A stretch of 44,452 nucleotides of DNA from positions 1 through 44,452 of the forward strand of contig NZ_BMFG01000014.1 of NCBI RefSeq assembly GCF_014638005.1, read 5' to 3'. Numbering within the stretch: the stretch's first letter is position 1; each line of letters opens with the position of its first letter. Origin of the DNA: Flavobacterium orientale (GTDB lineage Bacteria > Bacteroidota > Bacteroidia > Flavobacteriales > Flavobacteriaceae). Below are positions 24,181-33,147 of this stretch, piece by piece. The position numbers were made by a program, and so were the translations under genes. A model generated the notes under the pieces. It did no database searches. It was not told the DNA's origin and was given only the letters and a program-made list of their open reading frames with translations.

Positions 24181-24984
24181 ATGACTAAAAAAGTAAATTA
24201 TATAGCAATTCTAGGTAGCATCTTTTTAACGGGGATTTGTTTCTATTTTATGTATAACGCTAAAATGGAGAAACAAACTAGGGAATTAGAAAAGTGGAAA
24301 GAAAGTCACACTGAAAAATCAGATTCTTTAGCAATTTTTAAAAAATATTTTCAGGCCCAACATTTATATTTGGAAGGATTTGAAGAGGAAGCCAATGCAT
24401 TGTTTGAAGCAATTCCGTTCTCAGATTCCCTCTTTGTTAATACATTCGATTTGTTGCAAAACAGAATGAATATGGCTTCCTCAAAAATGGTTTTAAGTCA
24501 AAAAGAAAAGATAGTACATGATACTATAATTGCCTTTGATGAAGCTACAGCTATGGATTTAGTAAAAACTAAAAGTGATTTAGAAGTGGCTAAATCGAAG
24601 TTGAACGAACTTCAAATGGCAAGTGGTATTTTAAATCTAACCAGCTCAAAAGGTAAAAAATTTCAATACATAGGACAAACCAAAAATGGAGTTGCAGAAG
24701 GTTTTGGTGTGGGAATTTTTGAAACTGGAAGTATTTATAAAGGATACTGGCAAAACAATCTCCGCCATGGAAAAGGAATTTTCACTTGGAAAGACAACGA
24801 GCAATACGAAGGAGAATTTGTTGCCGATAAAAGAGAAGGTTATGGCATATACCAATGGAAAAACGGTGAAGTTTATAAAGGCTATTGGAAAAATGATCAA
24901 CGAAACGGCGAAGGTAAATTATATACAAAAAGCAATAAATTGAAGAAAGAAGGAATTTGGGAAAATGATAGTTTAAAAAAATGA
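24181..24984 (+). CDS. Membrane-anchored MORN-repeat protein
   Basis: 267 residues. One N-terminal membrane segment (about 6-24) is followed by a helical/coiled region to about 150 and then four or five MORN repeats (for example IYKGYWQNNLRHGKGIFTW, YEGEFVADKREGYGIYQW, YKGYWKNDQRNGEGKLY). MORN repeats often mediate membrane or protein binding. Its stop overlaps the next start (ATGA), so it is translationally coupled to the BtuF-like gene. Confidence 0.85.
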   Translation: MTKKVNYIAILGSIFLTGICFYFMYNAKMEKQTRELEKWKESHTEKSDSLAIFKKYFQAQHLYLEGFEEEANALFEAIPFSDSLFVNTFDLLQNRMNMASSKMVLSQKEKIVHDTIIAFDEATAMDLVKTKSDLEVAKSKLNELQMASGILNLTSSKGKKFQYIGQTKNGVAEGFGVGIFETGSIYKGYWQNNLRHGKGIFTWKDNEQYEGEFVADKREGYGIYQWKNGEVYKGYWKNDQRNGEGKLYTKSNKLKKEGIWENDSLKK

Positions 24985-25775
24985 TTCAGCTTCAAGACCA
25001 ACTCGGAATAATACATTCTTTTACTACCACTCCAAGAAGAATTGTATCACTCGTTCCCTCACAAACCGAATTGATATATGATTTAGGTTTGGAGGAGGAA
25101 CTGGTTGGTATCACAAAATTTTGTGTTCATCCCATTCATTTGAAAGCCACCAAAAAAATAGTTGGCGGAACAAAACAAGTTAATTTTGATAAAATTAAGG
25201 AACTACAACCCAATATCATTATTGCAAATAAAGAAGAAAATACCAAAGAAATTGTTGAAGAATTGAGCCAAATTTGTCCGGTTTGGGTAACCAACATAAT
25301 AACTGTTGAAGATAATTTGCAAATGATTTCCGATTTTGGAAAGTTGTTCAACAAGCGAACAACTGCTCAAAAATGGATCGATAAAATCAATTTTGCTTAC
25401 CTCGATTTTCAAAAATGTATCAAAGATAAACCCATTCGAAAAGTAGCTTATTTTATTTGGGCAAATCCATATATGGTAGCTGGGAAAGATACTTTTATCA
25501 ACGAAATGCTACAATTGAATCATTTTCAAAATATATATGAAGCAAAAGGAAGATATCCCGAAATTGAATTGGAAAAAATCAGACAAGAAGGTGATCCAGA
25601 AATAGTTTTTTTATCTTCCGAACCTTTTCCGTTTAAAGACAATCATGCTTTTGAAATTGGACGATGTACACATCATGCCAAAACCATTTTTGTAGATGGG
25701 GAAATGTTCTCTTGGTACGGAAGCCGACTTTTAAAAGCTTTTGATTATTTCACGAAGATGCACGAAAAGTTATAG
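24981..25775 (+). CDS. BtuF/FepB-like metal-receptor protein without signal peptide
   Basis: 264 residues with the fold of helical-backbone periplasmic binding proteins: RRIVSLVPSQTELIYDLGLE at 19-38, then VGGTKQVNFDKIKELQPNIII and the C-terminal Trp-Tyr-Gly region. Family members bind cobalamin or iron-siderophore for ABC importers, but this protein has no signal sequence and no permease or ATPase gene nearby. It may act in the cytoplasm. It overlaps the MORN gene by 4 bp and the small convergent gene by 6 bp. Confidence 0.82.
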   Translation: MIQLQDQLGIIHSFTTTPRRIVSLVPSQTELIYDLGLEEELVGITKFCVHPIHLKATKKIVGGTKQVNFDKIKELQPNIIIANKEENTKEIVEELSQICPVWVTNIITVEDNLQMISDFGKLFNKRTTAQKWIDKINFAYLDFQKCIKDKPIRKVAYFIWANPYMVAGKDTFINEMLQLNHFQNIYEAKGRYPEIELEKIRQEGDPEIVFLSSEPFPFKDNHAFEIGRCTHHAKTIFVDGEMFSWYGSRLLKAFDYFTKMHEKL

Positions 25776-25925
25776 TTCAACTTCTTCCAAAATCAGCGTT
25801 TCTTGGTTTTCTGTTTGAGCTTCTTCCTGCTTTTCAGCAATAGGTTGTTTTTTCTTTTTCAAAAAAGTATTGAATTCTTCTTTAATAAAAATCAAATCTT
25901 TGTTTTCTTTAAATACGCCTTTCAT
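25770..25925 (-). CDS. Small charged protein (51 residues)
   Basis: The frame encodes 51 residues starting MKGVFKENKDLIFIKEEFNT, with a lysine-rich middle and a Glu/Gln-rich tail. It is supported by a consensus -7 box on the minus strand (TATCTTTG, 25947-25954) 21 bp upstream of the start. It ends inside the last codons of the convergent BtuF-like gene. No family is recognised. It could also be a spurious frame in an AT-rich spacer. Confidence 0.55.
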   Translation of the reverse strand: MKGVFKENKDLIFIKEEFNTFLKKKKQPIAEKQEEAQTENQETLILEEVEL

Positions 25926-25946
25926 TGGGGTGAAATTTTGTTTTGG

Positions 25947-25954
25947 CAAAGATA
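25947..25954 (-). promoter_or_regulatory. -7 box of the small charged protein gene
   Basis: Minus-strand TATCTTTG matches TAnnTTTG at a suitable distance from the start at 25925. No -33 TTG is seen at normal spacing. Confidence 0.5.
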
Positions 25955-25994
25955 CATTATTGAAACATTAAATTTTCATTAAGAATTGTTAAGA

Positions 25995-26024
25995 TTGCTA
26001 ATGTTGATAAAAAGAGTACTTTTG
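25995..26024 (+). promoter_or_regulatory. Full -33/-7 promoter of the first hydrolase gene
   Basis: TTG at 25995-25997 and TACTTTTG at 26017-26024 are separated by exactly 19 bp, a textbook Bacteroidetes promoter. The predicted start is near 26031 and the GTG start codon is at 26042. Confidence 0.7.
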
Positions 26025-26041
26025 TTGAAAACCAAATTTAC

Positions 26042-26827
26042 GTGATAGCCTACACAATTTATAAAAATGAATCAAGCTCAGAATGGGTAACTTTTGTTCA
26101 TGGAGCAGGAGGGAGTTCATCCATTTGGTTCAAACAAATTCGAGAATTTCAAAAACATTTTAATGTGTTGTTATTGGATTTGAGGGGTCACGGTAATTCG
26201 AAACCAACGTTAAAAAACGGTTTTCAAAAAAAATACACTTTTCAATCCATCGCACAAGATGTTTACGAAGTAATCGACTATTTAAAAATTGAAACGTCAC
26301 ATTTTGTAGGCATCTCACTCGGAACCATCGTTATCAGACAATTAGCAGAAATGCATCCCACCAGAGTTAAATCAATGATTATGGGTGGTGCCATTCTGAA
26401 AATGAATTTCCGCTCGCAGATTTTAATGAAATTAGGAAACATTTTCAAATACGTTTTACCGTATTTAGTGTTGTACCGCTTTTTTGCTTTCGTAATTATG
26501 CCAAAGAAAAACCACAAACAGTCACGTCTGCTTTTTATCAATGAAGCTAAAAAATTATACCAAAAAGAATTTATAAAATGGTTTAAACTTACCGCCGAAA
26601 TCAATCCTGTTTTAAGATGGTTCCGACAAGTGGAAATTAATATTCCAACCTTATATGTTATGGGAGAAGAAGATTATATGTTTTTACCATCGGTTCGTCA
26701 AGTAGTGGAAAAACACTATAAATCATCCGAATTGTTTGTGATAAAAAACTGCGGACATGTTGTAAATGTAGAAAAAGCAGCTCATTTTAATGCAGCGGTA
26801 ATTGCGTTTCTAAAGGCTAAAAAATAA
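26042..26827 (+). CDS. Alpha/beta hydrolase (first copy)
   Basis: 261 residues from a GTG start. The catalytic triad is Ser92 (GISLGT), Asp211 (GEEDYMF) and His239 (NCGHVV). HGAGGSSSIW at 20-29 supplies the oxyanion hole. The cap region (about 140-185) is basic and hydrophobic. The substrate is unknown; it is probably a cytoplasmic esterase or lipase-like enzyme. The promoter and terminator are both present, so it is monocistronic. Confidence 0.88.
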   Translation: MIAYTIYKNESSSEWVTFVHGAGGSSSIWFKQIREFQKHFNVLLLDLRGHGNSKPTLKNGFQKKYTFQSIAQDVYEVIDYLKIETSHFVGISLGTIVIRQLAEMHPTRVKSMIMGGAILKMNFRSQILMKLGNIFKYVLPYLVLYRFFAFVIMPKKNHKQSRLLFINEAKKLYQKEFIKWFKLTAEINPVLRWFRQVEINIPTLYVMGEEDYMFLPSVRQVVEKHYKSSELFVIKNCGHVVNVEKAAHFNAAVIAFLKAKK

Positions 26828-26862
26828 GAAAGTCAGTGGTCTCAAACACTGACTTTCTTTTT
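26827..26862 (+). terminator. Hydrolase terminator
   Basis: GAAAGTCAGTG (26828-26838) pairs perfectly with CACTGACTTTC (26847-26857), followed by T5. It begins immediately after the stop codon. Confidence 0.92.
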
Positions 26863-26990
26863 ACTAACTAACTCTAACCAAACAAACCTTAAATTTATAC
26901 TGCAAATATCGGCAGAATTTTCAGTTTGTTGTGTTAAGCATTTGTTATATATATGTTATTGATTATTAAAATTTTAGCATGAAGTGAAAA

Positions 26991-27025
26991 CCTATCACCT
27001 AGTACCTTTAACCTATCACCTTACT
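26991..27025 (+). repeat. Degenerate heptamer array (5 units)
   Basis: Five 7-nt units beginning CCT (CCTATCA twice, CCTAGTA, CCTTTAA, CCTTACT) cover 35 bp and run into the last codons of the convergent DUF4197 gene. It is similar in design to the array at 7172-7206. Confidence 0.75.
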
Positions 27026-27731
27026 TAACATCCTGCATCGCAAAAACCCTTTTCAACAAATCAGAACTTCTGGCATTCAAATTCGTACGAATCTCTTTTT
27101 CCTCCACAGCAATCATTTTAAAAACCCCTTCCATCGCTTTGTTAGTAGTATAATCAGTTAAATCAGGATTCACTTTAGTAACCAATGGAATGGCATTGTA
27201 TTTAGTAATGATGTTAGTCCAAACTTGATCTGCACCAACTTTCGCAAAAGAATTTTTAATCACGGGATTAAATTTAGAATACAACGCATTGGAGGTGGTG
27301 TTCTGCAAATAAGAAGTTGCAGCAGTTTGATTGCCCATCAAAATATTTTTGGCATCATTAAAAGACATTTGTCTCACAGCATCAACAAAAATTGGTGTAG
27401 CTTCTTTTACGGCATCTTCAGCAGCACGATTCAATACTTTTAAACCTTCATCCGCCAAACTTGATAAGCCAATTGCTCGTAATCTCGTATCGACTACTTT
27501 CAATTCGTCCGGCAACAAAATCTTTACCGCTTCATTTTTAAAAAAACCATCCACTTTGGTTAACGTAGAAACTTGTTTGTCAATACCATTGTTTAACGCT
27601 TCTTTCAGTCCGTTTGAAATGTCAGCATTTCCTAACATCCCTCCGGTTTGAGGAAATTGATTGGCAATTTGTTGCATCTCGGCACAACTGAAAAAAGAAA
27701 AGGCACACAAAAATAAAATAGTTTTTTTCAT
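27021..27731 (-). CDS. DUF4197 lipoprotein
   Basis: 236 residues with a lipoprotein signal (MKKTILFLCAFSFFSC, Cys16). The helical mature part (GLKEALNNGIDKQVSTL, NDAKNILMGNQTAATSYL, and a C-terminal MEGVFKMIAVEEKEIR) matches DUF4197, a family of unknown function common in Bacteroidetes and Proteobacteria. A minus-strand -7 box (TACTTTTG, 27753-27760) lies about 20 bp upstream. Confidence 0.88.
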   Translation of the reverse strand: MKKTILFLCAFSFFSCAEMQQIANQFPQTGGMLGNADISNGLKEALNNGIDKQVSTLTKVDGFFKNEAVKILLPDELKVVDTRLRAIGLSSLADEGLKVLNRAAEDAVKEATPIFVDAVRQMSFNDAKNILMGNQTAATSYLQNTTSNALYSKFNPVIKNSFAKVGADQVWTNIITKYNAIPLVTKVNPDLTDYTTNKAMEGVFKMIAVEEKEIRTNLNARSSDLLKRVFAMQDVK

Positions 27732-27752
27732 AGTAGAATAAATTTAATGGTT

Positions 27753-27760
27753 CAAAAGTA
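27753..27760 (-). promoter_or_regulatory. -7 promoter box of the DUF4197 gene
   Basis: On the minus strand TACTTTTG matches TAnnTTTG, 21 bp upstream of the start codon at 27731. Confidence 0.55.
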
Positions 27761-27804
27761 AACAAATAGCATGCCTTTTTGTTTCTATTAACTAAAAGTT
27801 TTGG

Positions 27805-28038
27805 GTTTCAAGTTTCAAAAACTTCGTGCTTTTTTCTTCGTAGCAAAAAAGATTAATTTGCTACAAGTTAAAAGTTTCAGTTTCAAAAGCTTTGTGCCTT
27901 TCAATCTTTGTGGCAAAAAAATATTCTTTCAAGTTAAGAGTCCTATTTTTTCAAAACTTATAATATTAAAATTTCTCCAATTTTTAAAATCCGTGTTCAA
28001 AATATTCAGCAACAGAAAACCAACAACAGAAAACCAAA
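27805..28038 (+). repeat. Repeat-rich spacer before the mutase gene
   Basis: This 383-bp gene-free gap (27732-28114) contains two adjacent diverged copies of a 62-68 bp unit (27813-27880 and 27881-27942), each with the phrase CTTyGTGC...CTTyGTrG-CAAAAAA, which itself has an 8-nt rhythm. The first copy holds a hairpin, GTAGCAAA (27840-27847) with TTTGCTAC (27857-27864). A 14-nt tandem starting AACAGAAAACC lies at 28011-28038. An apparent 93-codon frame here is not credible as a gene. Confidence 0.6.
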
Positions 28039-28114
28039 AACCACAACAAAAAAAAACCAAGATATTTTTATTAATTCCGTAAATTGCACCCTCAAAAACA
28101 TCATTTTTTTATCA

Positions 28115-31100
28115 ATGGAACAAGCAACTCCTTATATTCCTAAAAATAAAGTAAGAATTGTAACAGCCGCATCCCTTTTTGACGGACACGATGCCGCCAT
28201 CAACATCATGCGTCGCATCATCCAATCAACCGGTGTGGAAGTCATTCACCTCGGCCACGACAGAAGCGTTGAAGAGGTCGTAAATACAGCCATTCAAGAA
28301 GACGCCAATGCAATTGCAATGACATCCTACCAAGGGGGTCACAACGAATATTTCAAATACATGCACGATTTGCTCAAAGAAAAAGGAGCCGGTCACATCA
28401 AAATATTTGGCGGTGGAGGAGGCGTAATCCTTCCCGAAGAAATTAAAGACCTTCACGACTACGGAATCACCAGAATTTATTCGCCCGATGACGGTCGTGC
28501 AATGGGCTTACAAGGAATGATTAATGATTTGGTGCAACAATCCGATTACCCAATTGGCGATAATTTGAACGGTGAAGCCAAAGAATTATACAAAAAAAAT
28601 CCACGTTCAATCGCTCGCGTAATTTCTGCAGCAGAGAATTTTCCGGATATTGCTAAAGAAACGTTAGACACTATTCACAAAGAAAATGAAACCTCCAAAA
28701 TTCCAGTTCTCGGAATCACCGGAACAGGCGGAGCAGGAAAATCATCGTTAGTAGATGAATTAGTGCGTCGTTTTCTAATCGATTTCCCTGAAAAAACAAT
28801 CGGTTTAATTTCCGTCGATCCATCCAAAAGAAAAACGGGCGGAGCTTTGTTAGGTGACAGAATCCGAATGAATGCCATTAATAATCCTCGCGTTTATATG
28901 CGTTCGTTGGCCACTCGTCAATCCAATTTAGCCTTATCAAAATATGTTGCCGAAGCGATTCAAGTACTTAAAGCAGCAAAATATGACATCATTATTCTGG
29001 AAACCTCCGGAATTGGTCAAAGTGATACCGAAATCATCGAACATTCCGATGTTTCATTATACGTAATGACACCTGAATTCGGAGCGGCAACCCAATTGGA
29101 AAAAATCGATATGCTTGATTTTGCCGATTTAGTTGCCATCAACAAATTCGACAAAAGAGGTTCACTTGATGCTCTTCGTGATGTGAAAAAACAATACCAA
29201 CGCAATCATAACCTTTGGGATGCCGATTTAGATTCGCTACCCGTTTTCGGAACAATTGCTTCACAATTTAATGATCCCGGAATGAACACACTTTACAAAA
29301 AAGTGATGGACAAAATCGTCGAAAAAACAGAAGCGGATTTGCAATCTACCTTCGAAATCACGCGTGAAATGAGCGAGAAAATTTTCGTCATTCCACCACA
29401 CCGAACTCGTTATCTTTCTGAAATTTCAGAGAATAACCGCAAGTACGACGAAACCGTTTTATCACAAGTAGATGTCGCTCAAAAATTATACGGAATTTAC
29501 AAAACCATTGAATCAGTTGGACATATTAACAAATTAGGTTTAACCAAATTCGGAATCAACGAAGAAGAACTTTCCAACGCAGAATCAACCACCAATAAAG
29601 AGTTTTTAAATTTATTAACTAAAGAATTCGACCGTGTAAAAATGAACCTCGACCCATTCAACTGGGAAATCATTTTAACGTGGGACGAAAAAGTAAATAA
29701 ATACAAAAACCCGATTTATTCGTTCAAAGTTCGCGACAAAGAAATCAAAATTCAAACCCATACCGAATCACTTTCGCACTCGCAAATACCAAAAGTAGCG
29801 TTACCAAAATACCAAGCGTGGGGTGATATTTTAAAGTGGAATTTACAGGAAAACGTTCCCGGAGAATTCCCTTTTGCATCTGGATTGTACCCGTTCAAAC
29901 GAGAAGGCGAAGATCCATCCAGAATGTTTGCCGGAGAAGGCGGACCGGAGCGAACCAACAAACGTTTTCACTACGTGAGTGCAGGTTTACCCGCAAAACG
30001 TTTGTCAACGGCGTTTGACTCGGTAACGTTATACGGAAACGACCCTGATTTACGTCCGGATATTTACGGGAAAATCGGTAATGCCGGAGTTTCTATTTGC
30101 TGTTTAGACGATGCTAAAAAATTATATTCCGGTTTCGATTTAAGTCATCCGTTAACGTCTGTGAGTATGACCATCAACGGTCCGGCTCCGATGTTGCTTG
30201 GCTTTTTTATGAATGCCGCCATCGATCAGAATTGTGAAAAATACATCATCGAAAATAATTTACAAGTTGAGGTAGAAGAAAAAATCAACGAAATCTATAA
30301 GAAAAACGGTTTCGTTCGTCCAACTTACAACGGCGAACTTCCAAAAGGAAATAACGGTTTAGGTTTGATGTTGTTAGGCGTTACCGGAGACCAAGTGCTA
30401 CCGCAAGACGTGTACCAAGACATTAAAATTAAAACATTAGCACAAGTTCGCGGAACTGTTCAAGCCGATATTTTAAAAGAAGATCAGGCACAAAACACCT
30501 GTATTTTCTCCACCGAATTCGCTCTCCGATTAATGGGCGACGTACAAGAATATTTCATTAAAAAGAACGTTCGTAACTTCTATTCGGTTTCCATTTCGGG
30601 TTATCATATTGCGGAAGCAGGGGCAAACCCAATCACGCAATTAGCGTTTACGTTGGCCAATGGTTTCACTTACGTGGAATATTATTTGAGTCGCGGAATG
30701 AACATCAACGATTTCGGACCTAATTTATCCTTCTTTTTCTCGAACGGAATCGATCCGGAATATGCCGTGATTGGTCGTGTGGCAAGAAAAATTTGGGCTA
30801 AAGCATTAAAAAATAAATACGGAGCAAACGAAAGAGCTCAGATGTTGAAATACCATATTCAAACGTCGGGACGTTCGTTGCACGCTCAGGAAATTGATTT
30901 CAATGACATCCGAACTACGCTGCAAGCTTTGTATGCCATTTACGATAACTGTAACTCGTTGCATACGAATGCGTATGACGAAGCCATTACCACACCAACC
31001 GAAGAATCCGTTCGTCGTGCGATGGCCATTCAATTGATTATCAACAAAGAATTAGGTTTAGCCAAAAACGAAAATCCAATTCAAGGTTCGTTCATCATCG

Positions 31101-31549
31101 AAGAATTAACCGATTTAGTGGAAGAAGCCGTTTTACAAGAATTCGACCGAATCACAGAACGTGGCGGCGTTTTAGGTGCAATGGAAACCATGTACCAACG
31201 TTCCAAAATTCAAGAAGAATCGTTGTATTATGAAACCTTAAAACACAATGGCGATTTCCCGATTATTGGGGTAAACACGTTTTTAAGTTCAAAAGGTTCG
31301 CCAACGGTTGTGCCAAGAGAAGTAATTCGTGCCACCGAAGACGAAAAACAATTTCAAATTAAAACCTTAGAAACCTTACACCAATTGCATGAGCAAAAAG
31401 TGAACGAACAACTAAACGGTTTACAAGAAGCCGCCATCAACAACCAAAATATCTTTGAACGTTTGATGGAAGCCACTAAATATTGTTCGCTTGGTCAAAT
31501 TACGAGTGCGTTGTTTGAAGTGGGTGGGCAGTATAGGAGGAATATGTAG
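28115..31549 (+). CDS. icmF: Fused B12-dependent acyl-CoA mutase (IcmF type)
   Basis: 1144 residues with three parts in one chain. Residues 12-150 are a B12-binding domain ([20 protein letters not shown]). About 190-420 is a MeaB-like G-protein with P-loop [10 protein letters not shown] and [20 protein letters not shown]. About 560-1140 is the mutase barrel ([31 protein letters not shown]). Phe594 and Gln793 sit where isobutyryl-CoA mutases differ from the Tyr and Arg of methylmalonyl-CoA mutase, so isobutyryl-CoA to butyryl-CoA isomerisation is more likely. The G-protein guards and reloads cofactor. A terminator follows. Confidence 0.92.
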   Translation: MEQATPYIPKNKVRIVTAASLFDGHDAAINIMRRIIQSTGVEVIHLGHDRSVEEVVNTAIQEDANAIAMTSYQGGHNEYFKYMHDLLKEKGAGHIKIFGGGGGVILPEEIKDLHDYGITRIYSPDDGRAMGLQGMINDLVQQSDYPIGDNLNGEAKELYKKNPRSIARVISAAENFPDIAKETLDTIHKENETSKIPVLGITGTGGAGKSSLVDELVRRFLIDFPEKTIGLISVDPSKRKTGGALLGDRIRMNAINNPRVYMRSLATRQSNLALSKYVAEAIQVLKAAKYDIIILETSGIGQSDTEIIEHSDVSLYVMTPEFGAATQLEKIDMLDFADLVAINKFDKRGSLDALRDVKKQYQRNHNLWDADLDSLPVFGTIASQFNDPGMNTLYKKVMDKIVEKTEADLQSTFEITREMSEKIFVIPPHRTRYLSEISENNRKYDETVLSQVDVAQKLYGIYKTIESVGHINKLGLTKFGINEEELSNAESTTNKEFLNLLTKEFDRVKMNLDPFNWEIILTWDEKVNKYKNPIYSFKVRDKEIKIQTHTESLSHSQIPKVALPKYQAWGDILKWNLQENVPGEFPFASGLYPFKREGEDPSRMFAGEGGPERTNKRFHYVSAGLPAKRLSTAFDSVTLYGNDPDLRPDIYGKIGNAGVSICCLDDAKKLYSGFDLSHPLTSVSMTINGPAPMLLGFFMNAAIDQNCEKYIIENNLQVEVEEKINEIYKKNGFVRPTYNGELPKGNNGLGLMLLGVTGDQVLPQDVYQDIKIKTLAQVRGTVQADILKEDQAQNTCIFSTEFALRLMGDVQEYFIKKNVRNFYSVSISGYHIAEAGANPITQLAFTLANGFTYVEYYLSRGMNINDFGPNLSFFFSNGIDPEYAVIGRVARKIWAKALKNKYGANERAQMLKYHIQTSGRSLHAQEIDFNDIRTTLQALYAIYDNCNSLHTNAYDEAITTPTEESVRRAMAIQLIINKELGLAKNENPIQGSFIIEELTDLVEEAVLQEFDRITERGGVLGAMETMYQRSKIQEESLYYETLKHNGDFPIIGVNTFLSSKGSPTVVPREVIRATEDEKQFQIKTLETLHQLHEQKVNEQLNGLQEAAINNQNIFERLMEATKYCSLGQITSALFEVGGQYRRNM

Positions 31550-31563
31550 ATACCATAAATAAG

Positions 31564-31598
31564 AAAGAGAGGCAAATTTTAATTTTTGCCTCTTTTTT
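31564..31598 (+). terminator. icmF terminator
   Basis: AGAGGCAAA (31568-31576) pairs with TTTGCCTCT (31585-31593) and is followed by a T-run, 18 bp after the icmF stop codon. Confidence 0.88.
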
Positions 31599-31599
31599 C

Positions 31600-31690
31600 A
31601 CACAAACAAATTCGCATTCGGTTCTTTAATCGAATTCACCATCGTGATAATCGGTTCCGAAGACAAAACCCTTAAAGATTTGCCTTAAAT
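31600..31690 (-). pseudogene. Truncated copy of the 3' end of the second hydrolase gene
   Basis: Bases 31600-31663 are identical to 32151-32214 (64 of 64), and weaker similarity continues to about 31690. Read on the minus strand it encodes the same last 21 or so residues (SEPIITMVNSIKEPNANLFV) and stop as the hydrolase at 32149-33021. Upstream of this the frame hits a stop codon and homology ends, so only a 3' fragment remains. It lies directly after the icmF terminator. Confidence 0.85.
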
Positions 31691-31833
31691 ACTTTCATAA
31701 GTCAAGTCATTTTTTAAAATGAAAAACAACTGTATAGCAAGTTTAGGATTAAGAATTATATTTGTATAACTATAATAGGATTTATTTAATAATATGTAAA
31801 GTTATTTTAGGACGGGTCAGACAACCAACAACT

Positions 31834-31888
31834 GTATAGATAAAGCATAGATAAAGTATAGATAGAGTATAGATAGTGTATGGATAAA
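31834..31888 (+). repeat. 11-nt tandem array (5 units)
   Basis: Five back-to-back 11-nt units of consensus GTATAGATAAA, each with at most two changes, cover 55 bp. The period is close to one turn of DNA, so each unit would face the same side of the helix. Confidence 0.85.
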
Positions 31889-32079
31889 GCATCAAACGTG
31901 ACAGATTTTCTAGAACCTCATTTGCTCTTCAACTATAGTCTTCTTAAATTAAACCATACACTGTGTTTCCTTTCAGTAATCGCTAAATAAAAGAATAGGG
32001 CAAAGAAACCCTTTAGTCACTCTTTATTTAGGTTATCTCAAAGGAAGCTTAATGCTCTGTGCAAAGATGAAAGTAAAAA

Positions 32080-32113
32080 CCCCTTCACCAAGTCATAAAA
32101 CTTAATAAAGGGG
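32080..32113. terminator. Hairpin downstream of the second hydrolase gene
   Basis: CCCCTT (32080-32085) pairs with AAGGGG (32108-32113), and AAGT/ACTT within the loop can pair as a second short stem. A-rich sequence to its left gives a U-run on the minus strand, so it probably ends the hydrolase transcript. Confidence 0.6.
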
Positions 32114-32148
32114 CTATATATAAAAGGTAAGAACGTTTACCAATAAAC

Positions 32149-33021
32149 CTACACAAACAAATTCGCATTCGGTTCTTTAATCGAATTCACCATCGTGATA
32201 ATCGGTTCCGAAGATAAAAACTCTAAAAGCTCTGTGTTAAAGTCTTGAGGTTGCTCCATATTGGATAAATGTCCGGCATTATTAATCACTTTCAACGTCG
32301 AATCTTTAATGTGTTTATTCATAAATTCCGATTGTTCCAACGGAGTCACCTCATCTTCACGACCACAAATGATTAACGTAGGAACAGCAATTTTTTCCAA
32401 AGAAGAACATGTTTCCGTTCGGGTTGCCAACGCTTTCAAACCGGCTGTTATGACTTCCGGTGTATTGGCCAAAATATCAGAATTTATTTTTCCTACTAAT
32501 TGTTTTTTCGTCGAATAGGTATCATCATAAAAAAGCGAATCCAAAAACGTAGCCGAGAATTTCGACGTATCGTTTTTCTCAATTTCTTCGATAACTTCAT
32601 CCCTTTTTTCTCTTTGCTCTGAAGTGTCGGCAACACAATTGGTATCACACAAAATCAAAGCAGCAAAGCGTTCCGGAAAACGTTTAACAGCATTCAAGGT
32701 CACAAATCCACCCATTGAAAGACCGCAAATAATCACTTTTCGCAATCGCAACGCATTCAAAAAACCAATCAAATCATCTGCCAATAAATCCATGCTCAAT
32801 TCCGAACCATCATTCGACGACTGTCCGAAACTTCTAAAATCTAAAGAGATAAAGCGATGCGTATCCTTAAAAGTTGCTAATTGATTATCCCACATTGATT
32901 TATTGAAAGGAAAACCATGTAAAAAAACAACCGGAATTTTTCCAATTCCAACATCGTTATACGATAAATTGATGCTGTTCACTTCGATTGTGCTATTGAG
33001 AGTTGAATGAGACTTTTCCAT
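32149..33021 (-). CDS. Alpha/beta hydrolase (second copy)
   Basis: 290 residues with catalytic Ser102 (GLSMGG), Asp223 (GREDEVTP) and His251 (NAGHLSN), plus HGFPFNKSMW at 35-44 for the oxyanion hole. It resembles the 3-oxoadipate enol-lactonase/bromoperoxidase-like branch. The last 20 residues extend beyond the usual end of the fold and are encoded by a stretch copied exactly at 31600-31663. The substrate is not predictable. It is convergent with icmF. Confidence 0.9.
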   Translation of the reverse strand: MEKSHSTLNSTIEVNSINLSYNDVGIGKIPVVFLHGFPFNKSMWDNQLATFKDTHRFISLDFRSFGQSSNDGSELSMDLLADDLIGFLNALRLRKVIICGLSMGGFVTLNAVKRFPERFAALILCDTNCVADTSEQREKRDEVIEEIEKNDTSKFSATFLDSLFYDDTYSTKKQLVGKINSDILANTPEVITAGLKALATRTETCSSLEKIAVPTLIICGREDEVTPLEQSEFMNKHIKDSTLKVINNAGHLSNMEQPQDFNTELLEFLSSEPIITMVNSIKEPNANLFV

Positions 33022-33124
33022 TATAAATAAATTTAAAATTATAACTATAAAGTTCGATTAAATTTTAACTTTTGTGTTATAAGATTAAGTGATATCATTA
33101 CATAATTTACACAATCAGAATGCC

Positions 33125-33132
33125 TATTTTTG
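33125..33132 (+). promoter_or_regulatory. -7 promoter box of the DUF457 gene
   Basis: TATTTTTG matches TAnnTTTG, 15 bp upstream of the ATG at 33148. Confidence 0.5.
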
Positions 33133-33147
33133 TGTAAACTTTTTTAA

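Larger units (their letters stand above)
31691..32148. other. Gene-free interval between duplicated gene ends
   Basis: No credible coding frame is present in this part of the 599-bp gap. It holds an 11-nt tandem array (31834-31888) and a terminator-like hairpin (32080-32113). AGTGTATGG (31875-31883) is the inverse of CCATACACT (31954-31962), which could bring the array and its right flank together in a larger fold. It may be an inserted small element or decayed DNA. Confidence 0.5.

Noticed and set aside
27801..28082. 93-codon plus-strand frame before icmF
   Set aside because: It lies across tandem repeats and is rich in Phe and Lys from AT-rich DNA. It has no signal, domain or family resemblance.
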